NCBI GenBank assembly: GCA_016935045.1
Contig: JAFGRS010000143.1
Span: 1-12,798 of the forward strand
DNA length: 12,798 bases
Reading direction: 5' to 3'
Source: Lentisphaeria bacterium
Lineage (GTDB): Bacteria > Verrucomicrobiota > Lentisphaeria > Oligosphaerales > JAFGRS01
Shown here: piece by piece, positions 1-6,834 of the stretch
Layout of the letters: every line of letters begins with the position of its first letter
Position numbering within the stretch: the first letter of the stretch is position 1
Position numbers and translations under genes: made by a program
Notes under the pieces: generated by a model
The model's input: the letters and a program-made list of their open reading frames with translations, nothing else
What the model was told of the DNA's origin: nothing
Database searches by the model: none

Positions 1-116
1 TCGCGAGCCTCCCGCCCCCTGGAGCGCGAGCGTATCGCGAGCCTCCCGCCCCCTGGAGCGCGAGCGTATCGCGAGCCTCCCGCCCCCTGGAGCGCGAGCG
101 TATCGCGAGCCTCCCG
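1..116. repeat. 34-bp tandem repeat, three full copies plus a partial fourth
   Basis: A 34-base unit starting TCGCGAGCCTCCCGC and ending GCGAGCGTA occurs at 1-34, 35-68 and 69-102 with no differences. A fourth copy runs 103-116 and then diverges. There are no unique spacers, so this is a minisatellite and not a CRISPR array. The unit contains the palindrome TCGCGA, which recurs inside a 10-base palindrome (ACTCGCGAGT) at 160-169, between the array and the first gene. The array touches the left edge of the window, so its true length is unknown. Perfect identity between copies suggests recent expansion. Confidence 0.95.
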
Positions 117-275
117 GCGTTGACTGAGGCAGTACAGCCGCTGAGCCGCACCCCGAACCACTCGCGAGTTTCACTGACCCATGAGAGCTCCATGGCCGCA
201 ACGGGCGGCGGATGCCGTTTCCGGCGCTACGTTACCGACCGCGGCGGGATGGGTCGCGGGGCGATCGAGACGGCC

Positions 276-2213
276 ATGGCAACGATCAGTGGTTTCATAC
301 TGGCAGCGGGGGAAGGCCGACGCCTTCGGCCGGCGACCCTGGTCCGCCCGAAGGCGCTGCTCCCCTTCTGCGGCGTCCCCCTGCTCGAGCTTGCGGCCAG
401 CCAGCTCTACACCCTCGAACTGCAGGGCATTGCCGTCAACGTCTCCTACCAGGGCGAACGGGTCTACGAAGCCGCCCAGCGTCTCGCCTCCCGCAAGGGG
501 TGGGACCTGCGCCTGTCCCAGGAGGAGCATCTCCTGGACACGGGTGGCGGCCTGCGCTGCGGGGCGCGGCTGCTGCCGGATGCCGAGCACATCCTGGTAC
601 ACAACGTCGATACGGTCCTGGACTTCGATCTGCGCCGGCTGCTGAGGGCCCACCTCGCCAGCGGCGCTCTGGCCACCCTGCTGCTGGTGCCCGACAAGGG
701 GCCCTGTACCGTCGATACCGAGGCGGATGGCCGGATCCGGAATTTCCGCCGGCCGCACGGCCAGGGACGCTATACCTTCTCCGGGGTCCACATCTTCCGC
801 CGGGACACCCTGGAATACCTCCCCGCGGACCCCGTCTGCTCCATCATCCGGGCGTACGAACATGCCCTCGCGTCCGGGGCTCCGGTGCTGGGCCTGCCGG
901 TCGAGGAACAGGACTACTGGGCCGACCTGGGCACGGCCTCGCAGTACATCCGCGCCCATGGGGAAATTGCCGATTGCGCCCTGCGCTTCCACCCTGCCAT
1001 GCAGCGGGCCCAGGCCGAGCAGGCGCGCCGGCGGGGGGAGTTGGAGCTGCGCGGGGTGCAGTGCACGGGCGCCCTGGGGCTCGGGATCGGTCTCGGGGTG
1101 CCCGCCGGCGCACACCTGCACAACGTCGTGCTCTGGGACTACACCCGCCTGCCCCGCCCCCTGCTCTACGCCGACGGCATCTTCGTCGGCGATGACGTGC
1201 CCCCCGCCAAGCCGGTGGACGACGACCGCCAGCCCGATCCCCGCATCCTCGATGCCCTCGGAATGCAACGGGATCAAACCCGCGTCACCCTGCTGCAGAA
1301 ACAGGGCAGCGGACGCAAGTACTGCCGTCTGACCAGCGGCGGAACATCCTGGGTCTGGTGCGCCTACAACCCGGAACGGCGCGAAAACGCGGGCTATGCG
1401 GCCATCGCGGACTTTCTCCGGCGCCTCGGCCTTCGCGTCCCCGAGGTGGCCCTCCACCTTCCCGACGCCTGCGAACTCGTGTCGAGGGACCTGGGACAAC
1501 ACGTCCTCGTGCGCGCCAACGGCGCCGACCGGGCACAGGGCCTCTTCCAGGTCGCGGAACAGATCGCCCGGCTGCATGTGCTGGGGGACCAGGCGGCCCG
1601 GCTCGAAGAACTGCCCCTCCAGCGGGGCTTCACCAAGGGACTCTACGACTGGGAACGGGACTACTTCCGCCAGCATCTGCTGGGCGCCTTCCTGGCGCGG
1701 CCGGACCTGTGGGGGCTTGCGGCCCGGGACTACTGCCGCCTGCGGGACGCCCTGCTGCGGCAGCCCCTGGTGCCCATCCACCGGGACCTGCAGAGCGCCA
1801 ACGTCATCATGGTCGACGGCGAGGCCTTCCTCATCGACTTCCAGGGCATGCGCCTGGGCTGTGCCGCCTACGATCTCGGCGCCCTGCTCTATGACCCCTA
1901 CCAGGAACACCTGCTCACGCCCGAACTGCGCCGGCAGGTCTGGGCCCACTACACCCGCGCCGTGCGGGAACTCGGGGGAACACCCCCACCCGAAGCCCTG
2001 CTGCCGGCCGCGGCGCTGCAGCGTCTGATGCAGGCCCTGGGAGCCTATGGCAAGCTCTGGCTGAGCGACGGCCTGGAGTGGTACCGTCCGTTCCTGCTGC
2101 CCGGACTCCGGCTCATGCAGGCAGCCGCGGCAGAAGCCCGGACCTACCCCGGAATCGCCGCCCTGGCCCGGACCGCCCTCGATATGGCCATGCCGAAATT
2201 GGGAGAAACCTAG
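276..2213 (+). CDS. Fused sugar-1-phosphate nucleotidyltransferase and APH-type sugar kinase (MurU/AmgK-like)
   Basis: A 645-residue cytoplasmic protein with two enzyme domains. Residues 4-230 are an NTP_transferase domain: LAAGEGRRLRP (9-19) is the nucleotide-binding loop, PKALLP (25-30) follows, and HNVD (109-112) is the metal-binding region. Residues 240-335 are a linker with a short hexapeptide-like stretch. Residues 340-620 resemble an aminoglycoside/choline-kinase-type phosphotransferase, with HRDLQSAN (502-509) as catalytic loop and IDFQG (520-524) as the metal-binding DFG equivalent. In Pseudomonas, MurU (uridylyltransferase) and AmgK (anomeric MurNAc/GlcNAc kinase) are separate enzymes acting in sequence to recycle cell-wall sugars; here they would be one chain with the order reversed. 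The open frame extends upstream to 120, but residues before ATG 276 do not match the family and 276 puts the nucleotide loop at the usual distance from the N-terminus; ATG 249 and 192 are alternatives. No strong ribosome site precedes 276. Other hexose-1-phosphate specificities cannot be excluded. Confidence 0.85.
   Translation: MATISGFILAAGEGRRLRPATLVRPKALLPFCGVPLLELAASQLYTLELQGIAVNVSYQGERVYEAAQRLASRKGWDLRLSQEEHLLDTGGGLRCGARLLPDAEHILVHNVDTVLDFDLRRLLRAHLASGALATLLLVPDKGPCTVDTEADGRIRNFRRPHGQGRYTFSGVHIFRRDTLEYLPADPVCSIIRAYEHALASGAPVLGLPVEEQDYWADLGTASQYIRAHGEIADCALRFHPAMQRAQAEQARRRGELELRGVQCTGALGLGIGLGVPAGAHLHNVVLWDYTRLPRPLLYADGIFVGDDVPPAKPVDDDRQPDPRILDALGMQRDQTRVTLLQKQGSGRKYCRLTSGGTSWVWCAYNPERRENAGYAAIADFLRRLGLRVPEVALHLPDACELVSRDLGQHVLVRANGADRAQGLFQVAEQIARLHVLGDQAARLEELPLQRGFTKGLYDWERDYFRQHLLGAFLARPDLWGLAARDYCRLRDALLRQPLVPIHRDLQSANVIMVDGEAFLIDFQGMRLGCAAYDLGALLYDPYQEHLLTPELRRQVWAHYTRAVRELGGTPPPEALLPAAALQRLMQALGAYGKLWLSDGLEWYRPFLLPGLRLMQAAAAEARTYPGIAALARTALDMAMPKLGET
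2201..2206 (+). promoter_or_regulatory. Ribosome binding site for the GTG-started PLD gene
   Basis: GGGAGA lies inside the last codons of the kinase-fusion gene, about 10 bases before the GTG at 2217. It supports GTG 2217 as the real start, since no early in-frame ATG exists, and it points to coupled translation of the pair. Confidence 0.6.
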
Positions 2214-2216
2214 ACC

Positions 2217-3689
2217 GTGGGAACCACGACAGCCTGCGCCGGAGAATGCTCCCGGGCCGCGGCACGGTCCAGCCGTCCCCTCCTGCCCCTGCTCCTGGCG
2301 GGCGGCGTCCTGACGGCGGCAACCGGGTGCGTCTGCCTGCGGCCGCTGCCGGCCGGGGTGAACGTCCACGGCCCCGTCCGCCCGGCGGCAGAGGTGACCT
2401 TCCGCCAGGATATCACCTACCTGGACGGTTCGGGGACCCGGCGCTCCGATCAGACCATCTTCGACACCGTGTTCGACCTCATCGCCCGGGCGCAGACCCT
2501 GGTGCTGGCGGACATGTTCCTCTTCAACGACTGGGGCGACCGCGATACGGCCCCCCACCGCAGACTCTCCGCGGAGCTGACCGACGCCCTGGTGCGCAAG
2601 AAGACGGAATCCCCGCAATGCCGGGTCGTCCTCATCACCGACCCCATCAACACCCTCTACGAGGGCGTTAGAGCCCCGCAGTTGGAGCGCCTGCGGGCGG
2701 CGGGGGTCACGGTCGTCATGACCGACCTGAACCGCCTGCGCGACAGCACCCCGGTCTACTCGACCTGGTGGCGGATACTGATCCGGCCCTTCGGCAACTC
2801 CACCGGCGGGGTGCTCCCCAATCCTTTCGGCAGCAGCGGTCTTTCCCTGCGGACCTACCTGCGCATGCTGAACCTCAAGGCCAACCACCGCAAGGCCCTC
2901 GTGGCGGACCCGGACGGCGTGCTGACGGGCCTGGTCACCTCGGCCAATCCGCACGATGCCAGCAGCGCCCACGGCAATGTGGCGCTCTGCTTCACGGGGC
3001 CGGCCGTGCACGATCTTCTCGAAGCCGAACTGGCCGTCGCGGCCCTCTCCCGTTGCCCGCTCGATCTGTCCGTGCCGGTTTCCCCCCCGCCGGTCGACTC
3101 CCCGGTCACGGTCCAGGTGACCACCGAACGCGCCATCAAGGACGCGGTGCTGGACATGCTGCGCCGGGCGGACGCGGGGGACGAGGTGGATCTGGTCATG
3201 TTCTACATCTCGGATCGCCTGGTGCTCCGGGAACTCCGCCAGGCGCTGTACCGGGGAGCGGCTCTCCGCGTCGTCCTCGACCCGAACAAGGACGCCTTCG
3301 GGATGGAGAAGAGCGGGGTCCCCAACCGGCCCGTCGGGCGGGAACTGCAGCAGGCGGGCGTTCCCGTGCGCTGGTACGACACCCACGGCGAGCAGTGTCA
3401 TACCAAGATGCTCCTGGTGCGCTACGCCTCGGGGCGGGCGGAACTGATCCTGGGCAGCGCCAATTTCACCGGGAGAAACCTGAACAACCTCAATCTCGAA
3501 GCCGACGTCGTGGTGCGCGGCCCGGCGGAGACCGAGGCCCTGGCCGCGGCCAAACGCTACGTGGATGACATCTGGGAAAACCGCCATGGCAGGACCTGCA
3601 CGGTCGAGTACGAAGCGTACCGTGACCCGTCCCCGATCCGCCACTGGCAGTATCTGCTGATGGAGTGGAGCGGCATCAGTACTTTCTGA
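2217..3689 (+). CDS. Phospholipase D superfamily protein, predicted lipoprotein
   Basis: A 490-residue protein starting at GTG, 3 bases after the preceding stop codon. Residues 20-38 form a hydrophobic stretch ending in a lipobox-like ATGC with Cys38, so it is probably a lipid-anchored envelope protein; the long n-region (residues 1-20) and Ala at -3 make this moderate. Two PLD-type domains follow (about 60-260 and 285-465). The first HKD motif is intact: HRK at 224-226, Asp231, then TSAN (241-244). The second has HTK at 395-397 and GSAN at 413-416, but the usual Asp position holds Arg402. The family includes cardiolipin synthases, phospholipases and nucleases that use a paired-His mechanism. 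The two-domain layout and envelope signal fit a cardiolipin synthase or transphosphatidylase-like role, but the substrate is not determined. The close link to the sugar kinase/nucleotidyltransferase suggests an envelope-related unit. Confidence 0.88.
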   Translation: MGTTTACAGECSRAAARSSRPLLPLLLAGGVLTAATGCVCLRPLPAGVNVHGPVRPAAEVTFRQDITYLDGSGTRRSDQTIFDTVFDLIARAQTLVLADMFLFNDWGDRDTAPHRRLSAELTDALVRKKTESPQCRVVLITDPINTLYEGVRAPQLERLRAAGVTVVMTDLNRLRDSTPVYSTWWRILIRPFGNSTGGVLPNPFGSSGLSLRTYLRMLNLKANHRKALVADPDGVLTGLVTSANPHDASSAHGNVALCFTGPAVHDLLEAELAVAALSRCPLDLSVPVSPPPVDSPVTVQVTTERAIKDAVLDMLRRADAGDEVDLVMFYISDRLVLRELRQALYRGAALRVVLDPNKDAFGMEKSGVPNRPVGRELQQAGVPVRWYDTHGEQCHTKMLLVRYASGRAELILGSANFTGRNLNNLNLEADVVVRGPAETEALAAAKRYVDDIWENRHGRTCTVEYEAYRDPSPIRHWQYLLMEWSGISTF

Positions 3690-3698
3690 ACCGCGCGC

Positions 3699-3716
3699 CC
3701 CGGGCGTGCTCCCGGG
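3699..3716 (+). terminator. Possible terminator hairpin after the PLD gene
   Basis: CCCGGG at 3699-3704 and again at 3711-3716 can pair around a 6-base loop, 9 bases after the stop codon. No T-run follows, only TCCTTCCT, so it is a weak candidate for an intrinsic terminator. Confidence 0.3.
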
Positions 3717-3857
3717 TCCTTCCTGCGCCGTTCGCACGCAGGACCGGAAGTCAGCGGCCACGGTCAGCCCGGCGGCTATGAGCGGATTCTGCGCAGCAAG
3801 GCGGTGGGCCGGCCATGCCGGCGAGACGGCGCGCCTTCTCTTCCCCTCTCCCTCCCC

Positions 3858-3907
3858 GTCCGTTCTGTCCGTTTCTGTCCGTTTCCCCTCTCTCCGTTTG
3901 TGTCCGT
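3858..3907. repeat. Degenerate 10-bp periodic TGTCCGTTTC repeats
   Basis: GTCCGTTCT, GTCCGTTTCT and GTCCGTTTCC follow one another with a 10-base step, then CTCCGTTTG and TGTCCGTATG continue the pattern less exactly. The core TGTCCGT/TCCGT is also the core of the neighbouring CCGTGTCCAT-type decamers, so the two may be one repeat family at different stages of decay. Confidence 0.7.
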
Positions 3908-3912
3908 ATGGA

Positions 3913-4050
3913 GAACCACGGATTCACACGGATGGACACGGATGCAATGCGAGGCACCGTGGGAGCTGACCACACCGACCACTTGTCGTGCCGGGCGGCA
4001 TTTCCCGCCCCAACCCCCAATCCGTGTGAATCGGTGTCCATCCGTGGTTC
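3913..4050. repeat. Inverted pair of phased decamer repeats (CCACGGAT type)
   Basis: The left element, 3913-3943, reads GAACCACGGAT, TCACACGGAT, GGACACGGAT on the plus strand. The right element, 4020-4050, reads on the minus strand GAACCACGGAT, GGACACCGAT, TCACACGGAT. The same three building blocks are present in opposite orientation, but the two inner decamers are swapped. A 76-base spacer separates them and holds a 6-base-pair hairpin at 3993-4010. I recognise this CCGTGTCCATCCGTGG text as a dispersed intergenic repeat of many PVC and other environmental bacterial genomes; its function is not established. Confidence 0.85.
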
Positions 4051-4086
4051 CACTCCCCCTGGCGCACTCCAGCGGTCCTTCCTGGC

Positions 4087-4361
4087 ATTGGGGTCGGACC
4101 AACGCAAACACTTCGGGGAAAGCATATTGAATCTGAATCAGGAGCCGGAATCGGCCCCGAAGCCGCAGTTTCTCCCCAGGAATGGGGCCTTTAGCGACTC
4201 GGCGCTCGCGCCGGGGAGGGTCTACCGTGCGGGGGTCCCGCGCAGGCCTGGGCTTGTCCCGCCCGTTTGGGGGCCAAGAGCAGGCCTTTAGGGTGTCCCA
4301 GAGGCCTGGGATCTGCCGTAGATCACTGTTCCGCAATACGTTCCAGTGGTCCGACCCCAAT
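4087..4361. repeat. REP-like 15-bp exact inverted repeat
   Basis: ATTGGGGTCGGACCA at 4087-4101 is exactly repeated in reverse complement at 4347-4361, with 245 bases between. The motif resembles the GGGGTCNGACC-type sequences found as dispersed REP elements near REP-associated tyrosine transposases. The right copy lies inside the decayed transposase fragment, where it appears to interrupt the reading frame. The interval between the arms also contains small GC-rich palindromes. This looks like a remnant of a REP/transposase unit. Confidence 0.75.
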
Positions 4362-4498
4362 AGCAGCGCTGAAGCGCTCGGAGGGATCGACCAGTTTCTC
4401 CAGTATCAACTCCCGATCCCGATCCCCCTCGAAGACCGGGAAGCGGAAGTTGCCCCGGTCGATCAGTACTTAGGGTCCGCACGGAAATACCTTCCCAT
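4323..4498 (-). pseudogene. Decayed N-terminal fragment of a REP-associated tyrosine transposase (RAYT, IS200-like)
   Basis: Read on the minus strand, ATG at 4498 starts MGRYFRADPKY and meets a TGA at 4463-4465. One frame over, 4466 to 4323 reads LIDRGNFRFPVFEGDRDREL, then ILEKLVDPSERF, and ends at TGA 4323-4325. Together they match the typical RAYT/Y1-transposase N-terminus (Y-H-V-x-x-R-G-N, followed by a Phe and an acidic helix). A small deletion near 4466 would explain both the frameshift and the missing YHV residues. After SERF the sequence turns into the REP-like motif (4347-4361), and the catalytic HxH and Tyr regions of a full-length 150-300-residue enzyme are absent. It is therefore a dead remnant of about 58 codons. 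The identification is from motif memory, not a search. Confidence 0.7.
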
Positions 4499-4572
4499 TT
4501 TGGCGAGGCGCCGCCTGGCCCTCCGTTTTGCCAATCCTTGCGCCTGTCGCCCAGGCACTACCGGGGCAACCC

Positions 4573-6834
4573 TTACGGCGTGAGCGTCCAACGCCAGGCG
4601 CCGCAGTCGAAGTCCGCCCTCAGCGGCGTCCCATCCGCACCCATGGCGAACACCCGGATGCCGCCCTCGACAGCTTCGAGGGCCTCGATGGCGCCATCGG
4701 CCCGACACCCGGGAACACGGAGGCGGTCCCACGTGCCCGGTTCGCGACGGTGCACGAAGAGCCCCTGATCCGTCCCCAGGCAGACCAGGCCCGGGAGGAA
4801 CACCACGACGGCGCGCTCCAGGCAGTCCACCCCATGGGGCCGCAGGCAGTCTTCCACCCGCCGCCAGCGACCCGAGGGCGTCTCCAGGTGCAGCAGTCCG
4901 CCGCCGCGCAGCAGCATCCAGCTCTCGCCCGTCTGGTCCGGGTCCACCCATGCCTGCGCCACGGTGGCCCCCGCCGCCACCTCGTCGTAGGGCGCTTCCG
5001 GCGGGGGTCCACGACTCCGGTCCGCGTCCGCCAACCGCGCGCGGATGGCCGCCACCGCATCCCCGGCCTCGGCACGCACCTCCTCCGGCAGGCCGGACAG
5101 GAGGGTGCGCAGGGCCTCGATCGTCTCCGCGGAGCTGGATCCGGCCAGTTCGCCGACCGCGCACGAGGCCATCCCGGGCGAGCCCGACTGAAGCAGGGCC
5201 AGCAGCAGGTCTTCGCGGGACGCGGCGCTGTTCAGGACGCGCCCCAGGGAGGCTCCCAGGGACCGACGCGCCGTCGGGTCGGAGCTCCCTTTCTGGCCGT
5301 AGCGGGCCTCGACCCGGGCCAACGCCGCCACGCATTCCGGGTAGCGGCCTTGTGCGGCCGTGGCGCAGGCGAGGGCCAGGGCGGCGCGGAAGGAAGCCGC
5401 GTCCGTCTGGCCCGAGGCCAGGACGGTTTCCGCCAGGATGACGGCGGTCGCGGCGGAATGCCCGTCGACGGGCAGCATCTCGAGCACCTGCGAGATCTGC
5501 TGTCGGGCCCGTTCCGGAGGGCTGCCCGCCGCTTCGACGGTGGTGGTCACGTCCGCGGTCTGCCCGAGGCGGATGCGGGCGTAGAGGGCCCTGCCATCGA
5601 GGCGGTTCACCTGATCCGGCGCCACGGCGGCGGCCCGGGCATGGAGGGAGGCAAGCGCCTCGCACCGTTCCGCCTGCAGCAGTTCGGGGGCGGCCCGGGC
5701 CCAGAGGGAGCCGACGACGGTCCGTCCCGGGTCCCGGGCGCCGCCGCCACCCATTTCCAGGGCTTCGACCTGATGCTCCAGGGCCGCCACGGCGTCGCGA
5801 TCCTGCCGCGCCAACCGCCACAGCACCCCCAGGACCCGCCGGCGACGCTCCTCCGCGTTGATGGCGCAGCGTTCGAGGCTGCGGGACCAGGCCTGGACGG
5901 CCGCGGCGAGGGTGAGACGCGCCGCGTGCACCTGCACCAGATCCTCCGCGCAGCCGTTCCACTCCGAGAGACCGGCCTGTTCGTCCAGGATGCAGCCCAC
6001 CAGGATGCTCTCTGCCTCCTCGAGACGGCGCAGCTCGAAGTGGGCCTTGGCGGCATGGCGTCGGGATGCCGGCGGCAGTCGTTCGACGTGCCCCGTGAGC
6101 CAGAGGAGTTCGTCGTAGCGGCCCCAGCCCAGGAGTTCGGCGGTGTGGCTTGTCACCTGGGCGGGGTCGAGGGCGGCAGGATAGAAGCCCGCCGCCCGGT
6201 CGATGTCGCCCAGGTAGAGAGCCACGAGGCCCTGCAGGGAGGCAAAGCGCTCGTCCCCCCGGGCCGGCTCGGGGGCGGCATCGAGGGCGGTTCGGGCCCG
6301 TTCCGGCAGGTCGGCGCCCAGGAAGCGCAGGACGGCCAGGTGCAGCAGGCCGTAGGCGCGGTTCCCCGGCGCCCTGGCCGCCGCCAGGGCATACTGCTCG
6401 GCTGCCGCCGGGCCATCACCGAGCTTCTCCAGGACCCCCGCCTTCTGTTCGAGCACCAGGAGCTGCAGGCTGTCCGCGTCCTGTGCCGGCAACGCCGCGG
6501 CCCGTGCTTCCTCCGCCACCACGTCGAGGAGAGCCAGGTAGACCCGTTGCTGATGGGGCTCCCGCAGACGATTCCCGATCGCCATACCGGCGAGCAGGTC
6601 ACGCCACCTCTGGGCGGGGACGAAACGGTGCGCCCGGGCCAGGCCCTCGATGCGCCCAAGCGCCTCGCCCCACTTCCCCTCGCCCAGCAGCCTGACGACC
6701 TGACGTGGCGCCTCCCTGAGTTCCGGCAGGTCCCCGTCCTGCGCCCGGGCAGGCGCGAGAACGGCCGCCAGGATCGGGACAGTGAAGACCCGCAGAGCGG
6801 CCGCGCCCCGCCAGGCATGGACGCGCGTGTTCAT
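4573..6834 (-). CDS. Secreted helical-repeat protein with propeller-like C-terminal tail, function unknown
   Basis: A 753-residue protein. Residues 1-31 look like a Sec signal peptide ending APARA, so it probably acts outside the cytoplasm. Residues 40-610 are Ala/Leu/Arg-rich amphipathic helices with TPR-like pairs (for example EQYALAAARAPGNRAYGLLH and ERARTALDAA), suggesting an alpha-solenoid scaffold. About residues 635-753 change character: short beta strands with G, W and aromatic spacing, including LGTDQGLFVHRREPGTWDRL, resemble two-component-regulator propeller (reg_prop) blades, though too few for a full propeller. No catalytic motif is seen. The ATG at 6834 overlaps the upstream gene's TGA by 4 bases (ATGA), and GGAGG sits 7 bases upstream; the frame is open further upstream but without support. 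It is the last gene of the minus-strand unit and probably a partner of the esterase and jelly-roll proteins. Confidence 0.8.
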   Translation of the reverse strand: MNTRVHAWRGAAALRVFTVPILAAVLAPARAQDGDLPELREAPRQVVRLLGEGKWGEALGRIEGLARAHRFVPAQRWRDLLAGMAIGNRLREPHQQRVYLALLDVVAEEARAAALPAQDADSLQLLVLEQKAGVLEKLGDGPAAAEQYALAAARAPGNRAYGLLHLAVLRFLGADLPERARTALDAAPEPARGDERFASLQGLVALYLGDIDRAAGFYPAALDPAQVTSHTAELLGWGRYDELLWLTGHVERLPPASRRHAAKAHFELRRLEEAESILVGCILDEQAGLSEWNGCAEDLVQVHAARLTLAAAVQAWSRSLERCAINAEERRRRVLGVLWRLARQDRDAVAALEHQVEALEMGGGGARDPGRTVVGSLWARAAPELLQAERCEALASLHARAAAVAPDQVNRLDGRALYARIRLGQTADVTTTVEAAGSPPERARQQISQVLEMLPVDGHSAATAVILAETVLASGQTDAASFRAALALACATAAQGRYPECVAALARVEARYGQKGSSDPTARRSLGASLGRVLNSAASREDLLLALLQSGSPGMASCAVGELAGSSSAETIEALRTLLSGLPEEVRAEAGDAVAAIRARLADADRSRGPPPEAPYDEVAAGATVAQAWVDPDQTGESWMLLRGGGLLHLETPSGRWRRVEDCLRPHGVDCLERAVVVFLPGLVCLGTDQGLFVHRREPGTWDRLRVPGCRADGAIEALEAVEGGIRVFAMGADGTPLRADFDCGAWRWTLTP

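Larger units (their letters stand above)
3690..4322. other. Gene-free convergent intergenic region with repeats
   Basis: No reading frame here has family resemblance, and the short open frames overlap each other on both strands and run through repeats. The region lies between the end of the plus-strand pair and the decayed transposase fragment, and its base composition is visibly less GC-skewed than the genes. It holds decamer repeats (3858-4050), small hairpins (GGGCGG/CCGCCC at 3993-4010; GCGGG/CCCGC at 4229-4241), two copies of AGGCCTGGG (4244-4252, 4302-4310) and one arm of the REP-like inverted repeat (4087-4101). Confidence 0.8.

Noticed and set aside
1..116. CRISPR array
   Set aside because: Repeats are directly adjacent with no unique spacers, and no cas genes are nearby.
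120..275. N-terminal extension of the nucleotidyltransferase fusion
   Set aside because: The extra 52 residues do not look like any domain or signal peptide, and the nucleotide-binding loop is at its usual position if translation begins at 276.
171..3761. Open frame of 1196 codons on the minus strand opposite the kinase-fusion and PLD genes
   Set aside because: It runs antisense to two genes with clear catalytic motifs, has low-complexity Gly/Arg/Pro/Gln-rich composition and no recognisable domain. Long antisense frames are expected at this GC content.
3706..4583. Several overlapping open frames of 60-190 codons on both strands in the intergenic region
   Set aside because: They run through decamer repeats and each other, lack ribosome sites and family resemblance; only the transposase remnant at 4323-4498 has recognisable protein text.
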